From positions 10,102,501 through 10,166,500 of the forward strand of contig NC_080560.1 of assembly GCF_030253575.1 (NCBI RefSeq): DNA of 64,000 nt, read 5' to 3'. Within the stretch, counting starts at the first letter, position 1; every line of letters starts with the position of its first letter. The notes beneath the pieces are model-generated. The model made no database searches and had not been told where the DNA came from. It saw nothing but the letters and a program-made list of their open reading frames with translations. The translations under genes were made by a program, and so were the position numbers. Shown here in pieces: positions 46,528 through 56,825 of this stretch. This DNA comes from Rhododendron vialii. Lineage: Eukaryota; Streptophyta; Magnoliopsida; Ericales; Ericaceae.

Positions 46528-48469
46528 ATGAGAAGATCAGAGAGTAACACAACTCAGACCAACGCCGCCGTTACAAAACTCCCGGATCCCATAATGTGCG
46601 ACATTCTATCTCAACTCCATCTTCATCTGCAAGCGAGTCTGGAAGGTCTGGCGCAACCTTCTTCTCGAACCCTACTTCGCCAAGTTGCACCTCTCAAGGT
46701 CTCCTCTCAGTCTCAGCCTCTTTTCCTACCACAACGTTTGCAACACGATCTCCCCCTCTCACTTCGAAATCCACGATCCCCCTCTTGTATCTCCCCACAG
46801 GGCCACCATGAAATTCAGAACTGCGATCTACTTTCCTCATAATATTAAAATAATAGCCTCGTGTAATGGGTTGGTTTTGATGTCGAATGACTCGAATTGG
46901 CCATGTAATGTTGAGATTGTTGTTGTGTGTAACCCACTTATGGAACGGCATTTTGTTCTTCCTAAACCTTCGAAATCGGCACCACAGACAATTAAATTAG
47001 TTGGGTTAGGGCTTGGGCATAGTCCATCGACTCATAAGTACAAGGTGTTAAGACTTATACGTATAAACCGGCTAGCTATGAAACTGATAAATTTTCCAAA
47101 CTTTAGACGTCTGTGATGGCAGCGGAAGTCGGATAATAGATTGTCATTCCGGTGTCTGATGACCCGGATAATAGATTGTCATTCCGGTGTCTGATGACCC
47201 GCGCTGGACGATCGTAACGGTTGCAAGAGATGGCGCCCGACAATGGCGAAAGTAACTGTGAATGGAAGGAAACGTTTTGGGTAAACCCACCTTGGGGAAG
47301 AAACATTGCAAGACGTGATTTGGATGGAGATGGTGTTTTCGTTCTCTTTTTTTTGGGGAGGGGGTCAATCGGGAGGTTTTTTCTAATCCATTCTGGCTGT
47401 TTTTTTTTTTGTTTTTTTTTAAATTTCTTTTCAACCTTTTATTATGAACAGCTTATGAACCCAATCTGGGTTTTGCGCAACAGCAGAGGGTCATGTAAAT
47501 TTTGACATTTCTTTGCTCTATAGGAGTCGTTCTTTGCCCCTTTTTTCTTTTGAAGAGAGAAGAAATCAATAATTCACAAGAGCGGCGTATAGGAGTCTAG
47601 GAGAAGAGGGTGGCTTTGATGCTGGTCGGTGACGTCCGTTTGTGTTTGGTCGGGCAACGGCGACGGCAACGGCGGTGAACTGTTTTGGTTTTTGAAATTC
47701 TGTGCACCACAAACCCACCTATGAAAAATCTTAAGGGTATATCCGGTGCTCGTAGGCGGTGGATGGCGGTCGGTTGCGTTTCCGGTGGGCGGCAGTTGGT
47801 GGGTGGCTGGGTGCTGGTGTGTGGTGACTGGTGAGGATTGAGGTGGAGAAGAAATGGGTTTCGTGAAAATTGAATTTCTTCCGCCCAAAACGAGGGGGAG
47901 AGAGTGAGAGTGGGTCCGTTTTTTGCCACATCAGCGTGTCTGTGAAGAATTTGTGTGTGATATCTGTGTGGGTAGCATTATTGTTTCTGGATGGGGCTCT
48001 TCACCGAATAGCAAACATTGAGAATTCACACCTCATTTGCTATTTCGATATCGAGAAAGAGCAATTTGGAAGCTTCCCCTTGCCTTCCGAAATTGAAAAA
48101 TGTTGTAGCTATCTTGGGGTTGTAGATAATCGGTTGTGCCTTGACAACAAGCGTTGGCACGATGTGTGGAAATTTTGGGTATTGAAAGACTACGGAGATT
48201 TTGGGTCCTGGACTTTGGAATGGACAATTGAAGGACCATTTACTTGCTGGTTTAACAGAGCTGCCAAGCCACTGAAAATGTTGAAAGATGGAAGTGTGTT
48301 GATGATGTTCAACGGATCAATTCCAAATACAACCGACTCCAAGACTACTCTAGCATCGTTCAACCCCCAAACAAGGCTGCTGAAAGAGATCGAATGTGGT
48401 GGTACTTTACTGTGGGCTTCATTTGCTGATGTACCATGCTTCTTCTCTCCAATGGATGCTTTGAAATGA
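46528..48469 (+). pseudogene. Broken F-box gene with internal insertion
   Basis: Begins with ATG and an F-box start (KLPDPIMCDILSQL) and then loses frame: the expected helix (CKRVWKVWRNLL) continues one base out of phase from about 46,620, consistent with a small deletion. The second frame (to 47,116) carries the central part (CNGLVLM, CNPLMERHFVLP, GLGHSPSTHKYKVL). After an insertion the C-terminal part resumes (47,950-48,469: FLDGALHRIANIENSHLICY, FWVLKDYG). It belongs to a different F-box/FBA subgroup from the tandem trio. Together the parts cover a full-length gene, but two breaks make it a pseudogene. Confidence 0.82.
47117..47937. mobile_element. Insertion in the F-box pseudogene
   Basis: 821 bp bounded by direct repeats gtctgtga at 47109-47116 and 47938-47945, exactly where the F-box frame stops and resumes. 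It starts with a 35 bp tandem duplication (cggataatagattgtcattc, repeated near 47,130 and 47,165) and has a T-rich and a GC-rich half. Terminal inverted repeats are not convincing, so the element class is left open; an 8 bp duplication would fit hAT. Confidence 0.55.
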
Positions 48470-48599
48470 CAATGCGCGTGAATAAATTAGACTTTCCATG
48501 ATTGCATTGCTCAACGCTTCTCAGTTATTATTACATACAAATGTTGCATATCTATCAGTCAATGGATATACGGCTCAGCAGAGGATTCTTACAATTAAG

Positions 48600-51232
48600 C
48601 TGGGAAGCACGGGTACACCAGAAACCTTGTCGTACCCGTACCAGTACTCATACCGGGTACCGGTACGGGTACCAATGCGGCGTGGGTACGGCAAAATCGT
48701 ACCGGGTACTTTTGGTATCTATTTACACCCATTTTTTGCCAAAATTCAGAAAATCAATTTATGGTTAGAAGAAGGCCTTGAATGAAGGTCTCAAGCGCTA
48801 AAAAGCCTCATGATCGGTCATCCACGAAATCGGGCCGATTTGAACACCACTGATCGAGTTGAGTTTTCAAAGGCCTGGGCCAATTTATGCCTAAGATTTT
48901 GTTATCTCAAGCCCAAGCACAAGATTGGCCAAAGACTTGGGTTGACCCACTAGATCTGAGTGTTTTATCCAGGCCTTGGCCAATTCTTAGAGATAATAAG
49001 GCCTTCTAAGTGGGCCTAAATCAGTTAAAGTCCAAGTTTTCTTTCTAAACTTAGACTCGCATGGTTTACAAAGAGAAGAGGCCTATGATGCTCTTCAAGT
49101 TCAAGCCCAAGTAATGGATGGGCCTATTTCTTAAAGAAAACGTCACCTATGGCCTTCAGTTGACAGGAAAAAGGTCTCAAGCTGCTCACAAGCAGCTCAA
49201 AGGCCTAGAATGTTCTTGCTGGGCAGATCTAGGTAAGCTGCTTACAAGCAGCTCAAGGTCTGAGTCTTTACTATCCTTTAGCATGAAGCAAGGCTTGGGA
49301 CACGTGGCAACCATGCATAGAGACATCCCAAGCAGCTCACAAGCAGCTTAGGCCTGGACAAGCAGCTCAAAGGCCTCTATCTAACATCACATAAGCTGCT
49401 CACAAGCAGCTCAACCAGGCCTGTGTTTTTGGCCTTGGTGGGCCCAAATATCCCTTTTTTATAAACATTCATGCTCACAAGCAGCTCAAAGGCCTAGAAT
49501 GTTCTTGTTTGGCAGATCTAAGTAAGTTGCTTACAAGCAGCTCAAGGTCTGAACTAGTGGGACTCCATTCTTCAGCATGATGCAAGGCCAGGGACAAGTC
49601 ACAAGTGGCGTACATGCAGCCCTTGGAGCTGTTGGTGAATAACTCATGCAGACCTAAGCAAGCTGCACACAAGCAGCTCACTCAGGTCTGGTTAATCTTT
49701 TGTTTCTCGATTCTTCTTTTATAAGGAATCAAGATTAGAGGATTTAAGGGCCCACAAGAGATACAGGACCAATAAAATGGTAGGAAGGCCTGGAGAAGTA
49801 TTAGTCTTCAGAAGTAGTGGGCCCAGAGGATGTCCAATCAAGCATTAGCTTGAGTGTTGAAGCAGCTCAAAGGCCTGGATGCTGAAATTCTTTTTGCTCT
49901 TTTACAAAGTTTTATGCAGAAAATGAGGATTTTTCAGACGTTGGCCATTTTCTTGGAGTGAATAGCACGTTTTGGTCAAAGAACAACCCCTCATTGGAGC
50001 ATTTCGAAGCTGCTCAAGCCTAAGCCTCTGCTAGAAGGCCACATGGCAACCATGCATGAAAGCCTGTGGAAGTAGCTCAAGACCTGGAAGCATTGCTTAT
50101 AAATACCATAATTGAAGGCCTTGGCAAAGGTCCCCGACCATCAAGCCCCCGGCTTATGCACCTACATTTTCATTTCTTTCAAGCATTACTTCAATTATCT
50201 TTATTTTCCTGCAAAGCATTTTATCTTTCAGCCCAATCTAGCCCAGCCTAGATTTTATTTCCTTTCATTTCATTGTACCTAAACTTCGTTAAAGCGTTAA
50301 TGAAGTTCATTTACCTTATTGTTCAGTCCTGTTTCTCTTTTTCTTTCCCTTTTTTACACCGATTAGAAAATACTAAGTCCTTATCCCGACAAGGCAAACC
50401 ACGAACCACATACGGCCTCACCCCTTAGGTCGTACGCCATCGCTCAATACGAAGTTAGATCTGAAGCATTCAGGCCTTAGCACGAATTTGAACTGCAATC
50501 CAGTCCTGGTACGAGGCATCCAGGCCTTGATACGAATTTGGACAGCGGACCTGTCCTAGCACGCCCACATCAGGCCTAGAACTGCACTACTCGTTATCCC
50601 TAGGCCAATTTTTACATTTTGTGGAGAAACAGTATCTTTGGGTAAGGCAAGGGTACTCCGTCGGTACGCCTTGGGTACTTCGCGGGTACACCTTGGGTAC
50701 TTTGCAAATCTGATCTCACCGAAAAGAAGAAGAAGAAGAAGAAGAAAAGAAGGGCGAGGAGGACGAGGAGAGAGAGAGATACTAGTCTTAATGCAGCAGC
50801 TTGTGTTCAATCTGGACAGCTACAGCAGCAGCTGCAACAGACGCAAGAAGAAAAGGAAGAAGCAAACCTGTAGGATTTGACTAGTTGTTGGGTTTGTCTA
50901 CTTATTGGGCTTTCATTTAGTTATGGGTTTGTGGGCTTTTCTATTCCATAGAATAAGTGTTTATGGGTTTGGGCTCCTTCATTAAATTAGGCTATGGGCC
51001 TATTAATTGTTTATTGAACTACAACTGGATTTTTTTTAAAAATGTTTTGCAATTTAAGTGATATAAAATATTTTTTTTGACATTTAAAGATAAAAACAAC
51101 ATAAAAATAATAAAAAATTATATATATATTCGTTGTACCCCCGCCGTACCCGTACCCGTACCCTACTTTTTTGAGGTTTTGCCGTTTTCCATACTCGTAC
51201 CCATACCGCGTACCAGTACCCGTGCTCCATAG
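48600..51232. mobile_element. 2.6 kb hAT-like element carrying foreign DNA
   Basis: 8 bp duplication caattaag at 48592-48599 and 51233-51240. Ends ctgggaagcacgggtac and, inverted, ctatggagcacgggtac. Subterminal regions are packed with gtaccc/gggtac motifs in both orientations (48,610-48,710, 50,650-50,700 and 51,130-51,225), typical of transposase-binding repeats of hAT elements. The middle (about 48,780-50,640) is unrelated LTR-like DNA. No transposase is seen. Confidence 0.75.
48780..50640 (+). repeat. Hairpin-rich LTR-like block (possible solo LTR)
   Basis: A roughly 1.8 kb block with no coding frame. It contains about nine copies of acaagcagctca or close variants, several as perfect hairpins agctgct-caca-agcagct. 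A 290 bp tandem duplication occurs (copies near 49,178 and 49,470, both with caaaggcctagaatgttctt). A TATA-like box (tataaata, about 50,098) is followed by pyrimidine-rich sequence and a region repeating aggcctt..tacgaattt, resembling the U3-R-U5 order of a long LTR. Ends and target duplication were not found. Confidence 0.45.
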
Positions 51233-51286
51233 CAATTAAGTAAGATAATTCCCACGGTCAAGAATGCAGATTTCAACTAATGCTAG

Positions 51287-51441
51287 TTAAGTATGGTGAA
51301 TGTTGCTCTGTGGTTACATTCTAGTGCTATGCCATGTACCCGAATGCTAAATCTATTTGGTAATTAAGTAAGAACGTTGAATTTTGCTCTTTGGTTACGT
51401 TCTACTGCTCTGCCATGTAACCTTAAGCTAAATCTATTTGG
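51287..51441. repeat. Tandem duplication of about 76 bp
   Basis: Two diverged copies each containing ttgctct.tggttac.ttct and ending gctaaatctatttgg. Confidence 0.7.
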
Positions 51442-51569
51442 ACCTAGAATCTATTGGTTTTCCTGTTGGTTTTAGTAGAAGCCTCGTAAAAATGTTGTCA
51501 TGAAACGAACAGCTAGATGGTGAGTGACTTTTTAATTTTGGGTTAATTTACTGTATCACTCCCTTAGTC

Positions 51570-52020
51570 CCTTCTAAACTGTGGAGGTAGGAATGAATTT
51601 TTATATGGACTAAATTTAATTGCTTATCGTTATTTGTCTCCGCAACATGAGTGGTTATGTTTTATTCTGAGAGATCACATGGAAACTACGTACGGTTTAG
51701 CTTGTTCCATTGTAGGCAGAAATGGAATTGATCCTGGCATTAGCATATGTGAAAGCTAGTGGTCTCAGTGGTTGAATATATGTGTGAACAGGAGTCTGTG
51801 TGTGTCTGTATAAGAGAGAGCGTTACTTTGTTGATTCACAAGGAGTTGTTATCTACCTTTTCTTTTCTTTTTGTACCATGGAACTCAAAGAATGTTGCTT
51901 AAAGTTTCGAATCTCATCAGCAAAATTAGCAGTATATGTTTTACTCCACAAACCTTGCTTCACGCAGTTGTACCCAAAATATATGTTTCTTCCCCAACTC
52001 CAGGCTGATATGTGTCCTTA
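51570..52020. repeat. Duplicated segment, copy B
   Basis: Partner of 43,920-44,480. Lacks the long GA run of copy A (aagagagagcg only). Continues, beyond the plastid rRNA insertion, at about 52,236 (gtttaggtagtt), matching copy A at about 44,555. Confidence 0.75.
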
Positions 52021-52028
52021 CCCTCTCT

Positions 52029-52235
52029 CTTAATGGGCAAACAGCCCAACCCTTGGAACATACTACAGCCCCAGGTGGCGAAGAGCTGACATTCAGGTGC
52101 CAAACCTTCCCGTGGATGAGAGCTCTTGGGAAGATTTATCCCTAGAGCAACTTTTATCTGTTGAGCGACGGCCCTTCCACTCGGCACCATCAGATCACTA
52201 AGGCCGATTTTTGTCCCTGCTCGACGGGTGGGTCT
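52029..52235 (-). pseudogene. Plastid 23S rRNA fragment in the nucleus (NUPT)
   Basis: The minus strand matches the conserved domain V region of chloroplast-type 23S rRNA: gacccacccgtcgagcaggg, gtgccgagtggaagggccgt, gcccattaa. The form ttccaagggttgggctgttt points to plastid rather than mitochondrial origin. It has decayed: a gap of about 10 bases near the tatccctagag block and many C-to-T or G-to-A changes. It interrupts duplicated segment B, so it arrived after, or only in, that copy. Confidence 0.85.
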
Positions 52236-53224
52236 AGTTTAGGTAGTTTCAATCATTTGTTGGAACTATAAGTCACAAGATGGAGTAATGGTAAACTAGA
52301 GTAAATGTGAGGCAGAATGCAAGGCGAAGTACATGCTTTCCTTTTCTTTTGCTTTGACAGGCATGAATTTTCTAGGCAACGAAACAGGTTAAACTGTTGG
52401 AGGAAATGGCAGTTGTGCTTACAAGGGATTTTCAACACAAAAGCTTCCCATAGACGAGAGATCATATCATCCACTGTTTTTTTGTTAATTGCCCTAAATG
52501 GGTAGTTTTGTTAACATAGACCATAGGATTTTACAACTCTAATTGCAGCAATACTCTTTTTGACCTTGCAATATAGCAACTGAATTAGACTTCACAAACT
52601 CAACGTTTACTTTGTTGATCCCTTTGGCCATTGCTACTGTCTATTCTTCTCTTATAATTTGTGATGGCCCTTCAAATAATTTTTTTTTTTGGTGATGTGG
52701 TAGCGCTCTCTGTCTCTCCCTCCCTCCTTTAGTAAATTTATTAAATGGATTTAAGAACAGGGGCTAAGCCTAAGCCTGAATTCTTTGCGCTCAAGCGAAC
52801 TTTCAAGAGCACCTCTAGTCCTTACTCAATTTTTTTTACCCAAATTAGAGTAAAAGCTTCATTTGGTATGAATATGAAGCACTCCAAATGGGCAAATTCA
52901 TATATAAGCATAAAGTTGAGTAAAACTTCGTTAATGGCATAGTTCCAAATTTGAGAGGAGAAAATCATGACCATCAAAGATTTGAGTCTCCCATAATTTG
53001 GTTAAAATTTTGACTTCCACTCACTTCAATATGGATTTGAGTCGAAGGCTATAGTGACATTGAGGTGTTTCACTCAGATTTTGGTTCCGAGTTTGAAAAT
53101 GGGTAAACTCTGTAGATGGTCTAAGAAAGTATTACATGCACTTTTAAAGTTGGAAAATGAAGTCTAAAAAGTTCATAAACCTATATTCTTTTCTTTAAAA
53201 GAAAAAGGAATTAACCACACATTT

Positions 53225-53450
53225 TCTTAGAGAATGATCCGGATGGCTGTGGTGCAGCCCACACCTTAGCGCTATAAAAGGCAGTGATTAGATCGTCTAT
53301 TTCGGTAATAGACGACTCAGATTTTAATTCAAACAATGCACGATGCAGATTTGTAGGAACTCAAATTAAATCCGAATCGTTCATGCCAAAACAGACGGCC
53401 TGATGACCGCCCTGGGTGGCTGCATCACAGCATCTCCAAATCCTAAGAGA
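53225..53450. mobile_element. Possible degraded TIR element
   Basis: Inverted ends ggatggctgtggtgcagcc and, on the other side, ggtggctgcatcacagcat. The interior has tagacga/tcgtct-type inverted motifs. Target duplication unclear. Confidence 0.45.
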
Positions 53451-53640
53451 AGTTGTTCCTATAATTTACCCATGTGATAGGACGACCCTTCAGATATCTC
53501 CACAAATAACTGGCCCAAAATTGCCCAACAGAAGGCTTTATAACGGATGGCTATAATGCCACGACCAATTCTTTTAGGGCCACTACTATTGAATAGGAGG
53601 GTCTTGCTCAGTCTGCTTTCAGTCCAGTTCGGTCAAGTTT

Positions 53641-53780
53641 TGATTTTTGTGGGCTTTTTTTGGGCTCACATCAATAATTGGAATCAGTCATTGTGTAGAG
53701 CCTGTCGAGTTGATTTTTGTGGGCCTTTTTTGAGCTCATATCAATAATTGGAATCGGTCATTGTGTGGAGCTTTGTTGAG
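53641..53780. repeat. Tandem duplication, two copies of 70 bp
   Basis: Both copies contain tgatttttgtgggc and atcaataattggaatc.gtca, starting at 53,641 and 53,711. Confidence 0.85.
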
Positions 53781-54071
53781 TTCAAGAAATGATAAAAAAA
53801 AAAAAAAAAAACAAGTTCATTGAATACCAATACATGATCGATGGAAACACATTTATCTTGAAAAAAATGCATCGCGCACACTGAATCAAACCCATCTGTT
53901 TCAAGATAAAATATGTGGAAAAATGATGGCTGAGGATGTAATATCGGCGAAGGATATGCTGAGAACATTTATTAATGCTGAAAATATCATTGACGGGTAT
54001 TCATTAACAAAACACGTCCTTGGCCGTCATTTTCCCTAAATATGTTCCTATCTGTCACTTACCGATATTTA

Positions 54072-54442
54072 GGCCCCGTTCGGACAAATAAGCCACAGTG
54101 GCTTATTTTTTGTCCTTATTCAAATTTTTTTCATATCACTTGGCTTATTATCATTTTTTGGGAGATTATTGCATCATCACGACAAGAGGAATCTAAAAAG
54201 TAAAAAAATTTGACCGAAATCCAATTTTTTTTGAATAAAGACGAAAAAATTGGCTTATTAATTTGCTTTCGTCTTTATTCAAAAAAAATTGGATTTCGGT
54301 CAAAATTTTTTACTTTTTAGATTCCTCTTGTCGTGAGGATGCAATAATCCCCAAAAAAAATAATAATAAGCCAAGTGATACGAAAAAAATTTGAATAAGG
54401 ACAAAAAATAAGCCAAAATGGCTTATTTGTCCGAACACCCCC
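54072..54442. mobile_element. PIF/Harbinger (Tourist)-like foldback MITE
   Basis: 371 bp, almost a complete palindrome. Ends ggccccgttcggacaaataa and, inverted, gggggtgttcggacaaataa, with a 3 bp TTA duplication (54069-54071 and 54443-54445), the signature of PIF/Harbinger-derived elements. The arms share ttggatttcggtcaaa and attcctcttgtcgtga. Confidence 0.85.
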
Positions 54443-55134
54443 TTAATGAACTTGATTTTTTTCATACTTGAAGAACTCGACGAGATTTACACAATGAACG
54501 GTTCCAACTACCAATGTGAGCCACAGTGGGTAGGACCTCCGTCTGATCTATCAGTGGACCGACTGTGAATTTTGCTTAGGAATTTCACACAAATTATCGG
54601 AATCGTTGAACTTTTTCAAAATATTTTTTTAAATACTCATGTAAAAGAAAATCAGCTCCGTCGAATATCGATAAATTATCGATCAATTCTACACCCAATT
54701 TACTAAAAATGTTATAAGACAGTTGAACAGATGCATCTTTTGCATGGGATCCGAATCTGTGCACCTAGGTTGTTTTCTGTTTGCTCCTCTCGTAATCACT
54801 TTCCCACAAAACCGAGATAAGATCCAAAGGATCAGGTCTACAAATTTTCCGATCGTTTGCCACCTCTCATCCTCCTCAACCATTATCGCCGGTTGGTGTC
54901 ACCCAAATCCATCAGCATCACCGTCAAGATAGTCTGCGAATTCGTCGATGCCACCTAAATCCATAAGCGTATCCGTTCGAAGGGTCTGCTAATTCGTGAT
55001 CTTTAGGAGCTCGTCACAGAACGGCCTTTATAGCCCCTGGGCTGTTCTCCAAAATCCAAGGGCTGCAACGACAGCAAGACGGGAGTAACGCATTCCAATT
55101 CCGATTAGGTAATCCTTCTCTCTCTCTCTCTCTC
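54443..55134. promoter_or_regulatory. Upstream region of the LTO1-like gene
   Basis: Non-coding. Ends in a CT microsatellite (about 55,111-55,133) directly before the start codon, typical of plant leaders. TATA and transcription start not assigned. Confidence 0.4.
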
Positions 55135-55545
55135 ATGGAGGATATCTTCGATTCATCCCTAAACCTAGAAGAAACCCACTTCAACGAAGGTTTCAACGAG
55201 GGCTACGCCGACGGCTTATCCTCAGGCAAAGACGAAGGCCGCCAAGTGGGCCTCAAGCACGGCTTCGAGGTCGGCGAGGAGTTAGGGTTTTACAGGGGCT
55301 GCATCGACGTGTGGAACTCCGCTATTCGGGTCGACCCGACTTGCTTCTCGTCTAGGATCCAGAAAAGCATCAATACCATGGACAACTTGGTTAAAAAGTA
55401 CCCGACTTCGGAGCCGGAGAACGACTCCGTGAATGAGGTTATGGATTCTTTGAGGTTGAAGTTTAGGTCTGTTTGTGCTAGTTTGAACGTGAAGTTGGAG
55501 TATAAGGGGTATCCTAAGGGTTCAGATGCCAATATGGAGTTTTGA
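55135..55545 (+). CDS. LTO1: LTO1/Yae1 family protein
   Basis: Intronless frame of 136 residues. Residues about 15-57 carry the Yae1/LTO1 repeat of glycines spaced by acidic and aromatic residues (EGFNEGYADGLSSGKDEGRQ, then GLKHGFEVGEELGFYRG). In yeast and humans Lto1 with Yae1 recruits the cytosolic iron-sulfur assembly machinery to the ribosome-recycling ATPase Rli1/ABCE1, so a role in iron-sulfur cluster insertion is expected. The remainder is helical and ends GSDANMEF. The human protein ends in a tryptophan that docks to the assembly complex; here the last residue is phenylalanine. The start is the first ATG after the CT leader. Confidence 0.85.
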   Translation: MEDIFDSSLNLEETHFNEGFNEGYADGLSSGKDEGRQVGLKHGFEVGEELGFYRGCIDVWNSAIRVDPTCFSSRIQKSINTMDNLVKKYPTSEPENDSVNEVMDSLRLKFRSVCASLNVKLEYKGYPKGSDANMEF

Positions 55546-56825
55546 AGGAGGCTGAATCTTAGACACATAATGCGTGTGTGGGAGCGAGAGCATGAAAGCG
55601 TTTCTCGAAAATGTAGTTAAATTTGTGGGACCGGGATTGAATGTCCAAGTGTAGGAGCCAGGATTGAAAGTGCAAGCGGAGGATCCTATGTGACTAAGGG
55701 CTGAATTAGTTCATCGGACATGTATTTGGCCATTGATTTGGTGTCACGTTTTATGTTTAGTTATATTTTAGTTTATAGTCTTTAGCTTTGTTTTAATGGG
55801 TTGGTCTTTGTTTTGATCAATTGCTGCCTAAATCAGTTCATACTGCATTTAACTATGTATTGATCCCCCTACTAGTAGACGGTGGCATCAGTCCCCAGAT
55901 TATTGTCGGAGTGCACGTAAACTGGTCCTGTAATTATGGTTATTCCATTCGATGTTAACAGTTAAAAATCCAGATGTAATATCATATTCTTTGGTAGTAA
56001 ATTGTTTTCTGGCTGGTGACTTATGGTTTGCTCAATTTGACTATGTTCTATGTGTCTTGAGGTTCTTTTTGGTAAATGCACTGCTGTTGACTACCAGATT
56101 GAGGTACTTGTCCCCTCCAATTTGAGTTGTTTTCTGCTAATTGGATTGTTTGGATGGTCGCGTTTCACTGTTAGGAAGAATGGAAGATATTGGAAAAAAG
56201 TGAGGTCATAAATGGCAATGTTTCAACATGAGGCCTTAAATAGGTCAACGGATCATAATGCACCCACCTAGCTTAGTTAAAGTGGGCATTACAAATAGGA
56301 AACTATAGTAATATTCCCTAGATGCTTTCACAGACACAAGTTGGAGCTCTTGGGAATGCTGTTAGCTTTGTTTTCTTGACCGCGTTGCATATTGCTCTGA
56401 GTTAGTTATGTTGGTAACTTTTCAAATGCACCCAGGTTGTGAATGCAACTAAACCTTGCTTTGGAAAAGTTCATTTCCTATGGAGTCTTGTGCCCTTTGT
56501 TACCAATACCATAGTATGTTGTGCCCAATGTATGGTTGTTTATTGCACCATAAGGAACATTTTGTCTGGTTTTAATACTGGCATTATGAATGGCTATATT
56601 GGAATAGTTTGATTTTTATTTAACGTACTGCAGCATTCTCTCTTTCACTTTTGTTTGTTTTCTTCAACCAAAGATAATGCTTTTTTCACTTCTACCATTA
56701 ATCTGTTAGTGGATAATAGAGCTTCTGGTCCCAGATAAATGTGACCCACAAAAGTTTTCATGGTGCTTTTATCATCACATGTCTGGATCTTTTTTCCTGC
56801 AGTTTATGAAGAGCGGCTTAGAGAA
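55546..56825. other. Intergenic DNA, and possible 5' exon of the next gene
   Basis: 3' UTR of the LTO1-like gene and AT-rich DNA. A splice acceptor (tcctgcag, ending 56,802) shows that an upstream exon of the following gene lies here, but its position was not resolved. Confidence 0.45.

Larger units (their letters stand above)
52236..54071. other. Intergenic DNA
   Basis: No gene is seen. Contains a possible MITE (about 53,225-53,450) and a short tandem duplication (53,641-53,780), listed separately. The small open frames (52253-52474, 52317-52505, 52745-52942) have no recognisable features. Confidence 0.45.

Noticed and set aside
47574-47931. Proline- and threonine-rich minus-strand frames of 66-110 codons
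   Set aside because: Low-complexity translation of GC-rich insertion DNA, three overlapping frames, no support.
49178-49700. Regular repeats with spacers suggesting a CRISPR-like array
   Set aside because: Plant nuclear DNA; the repeats vary in length and spacing and lie in an LTR-like block.
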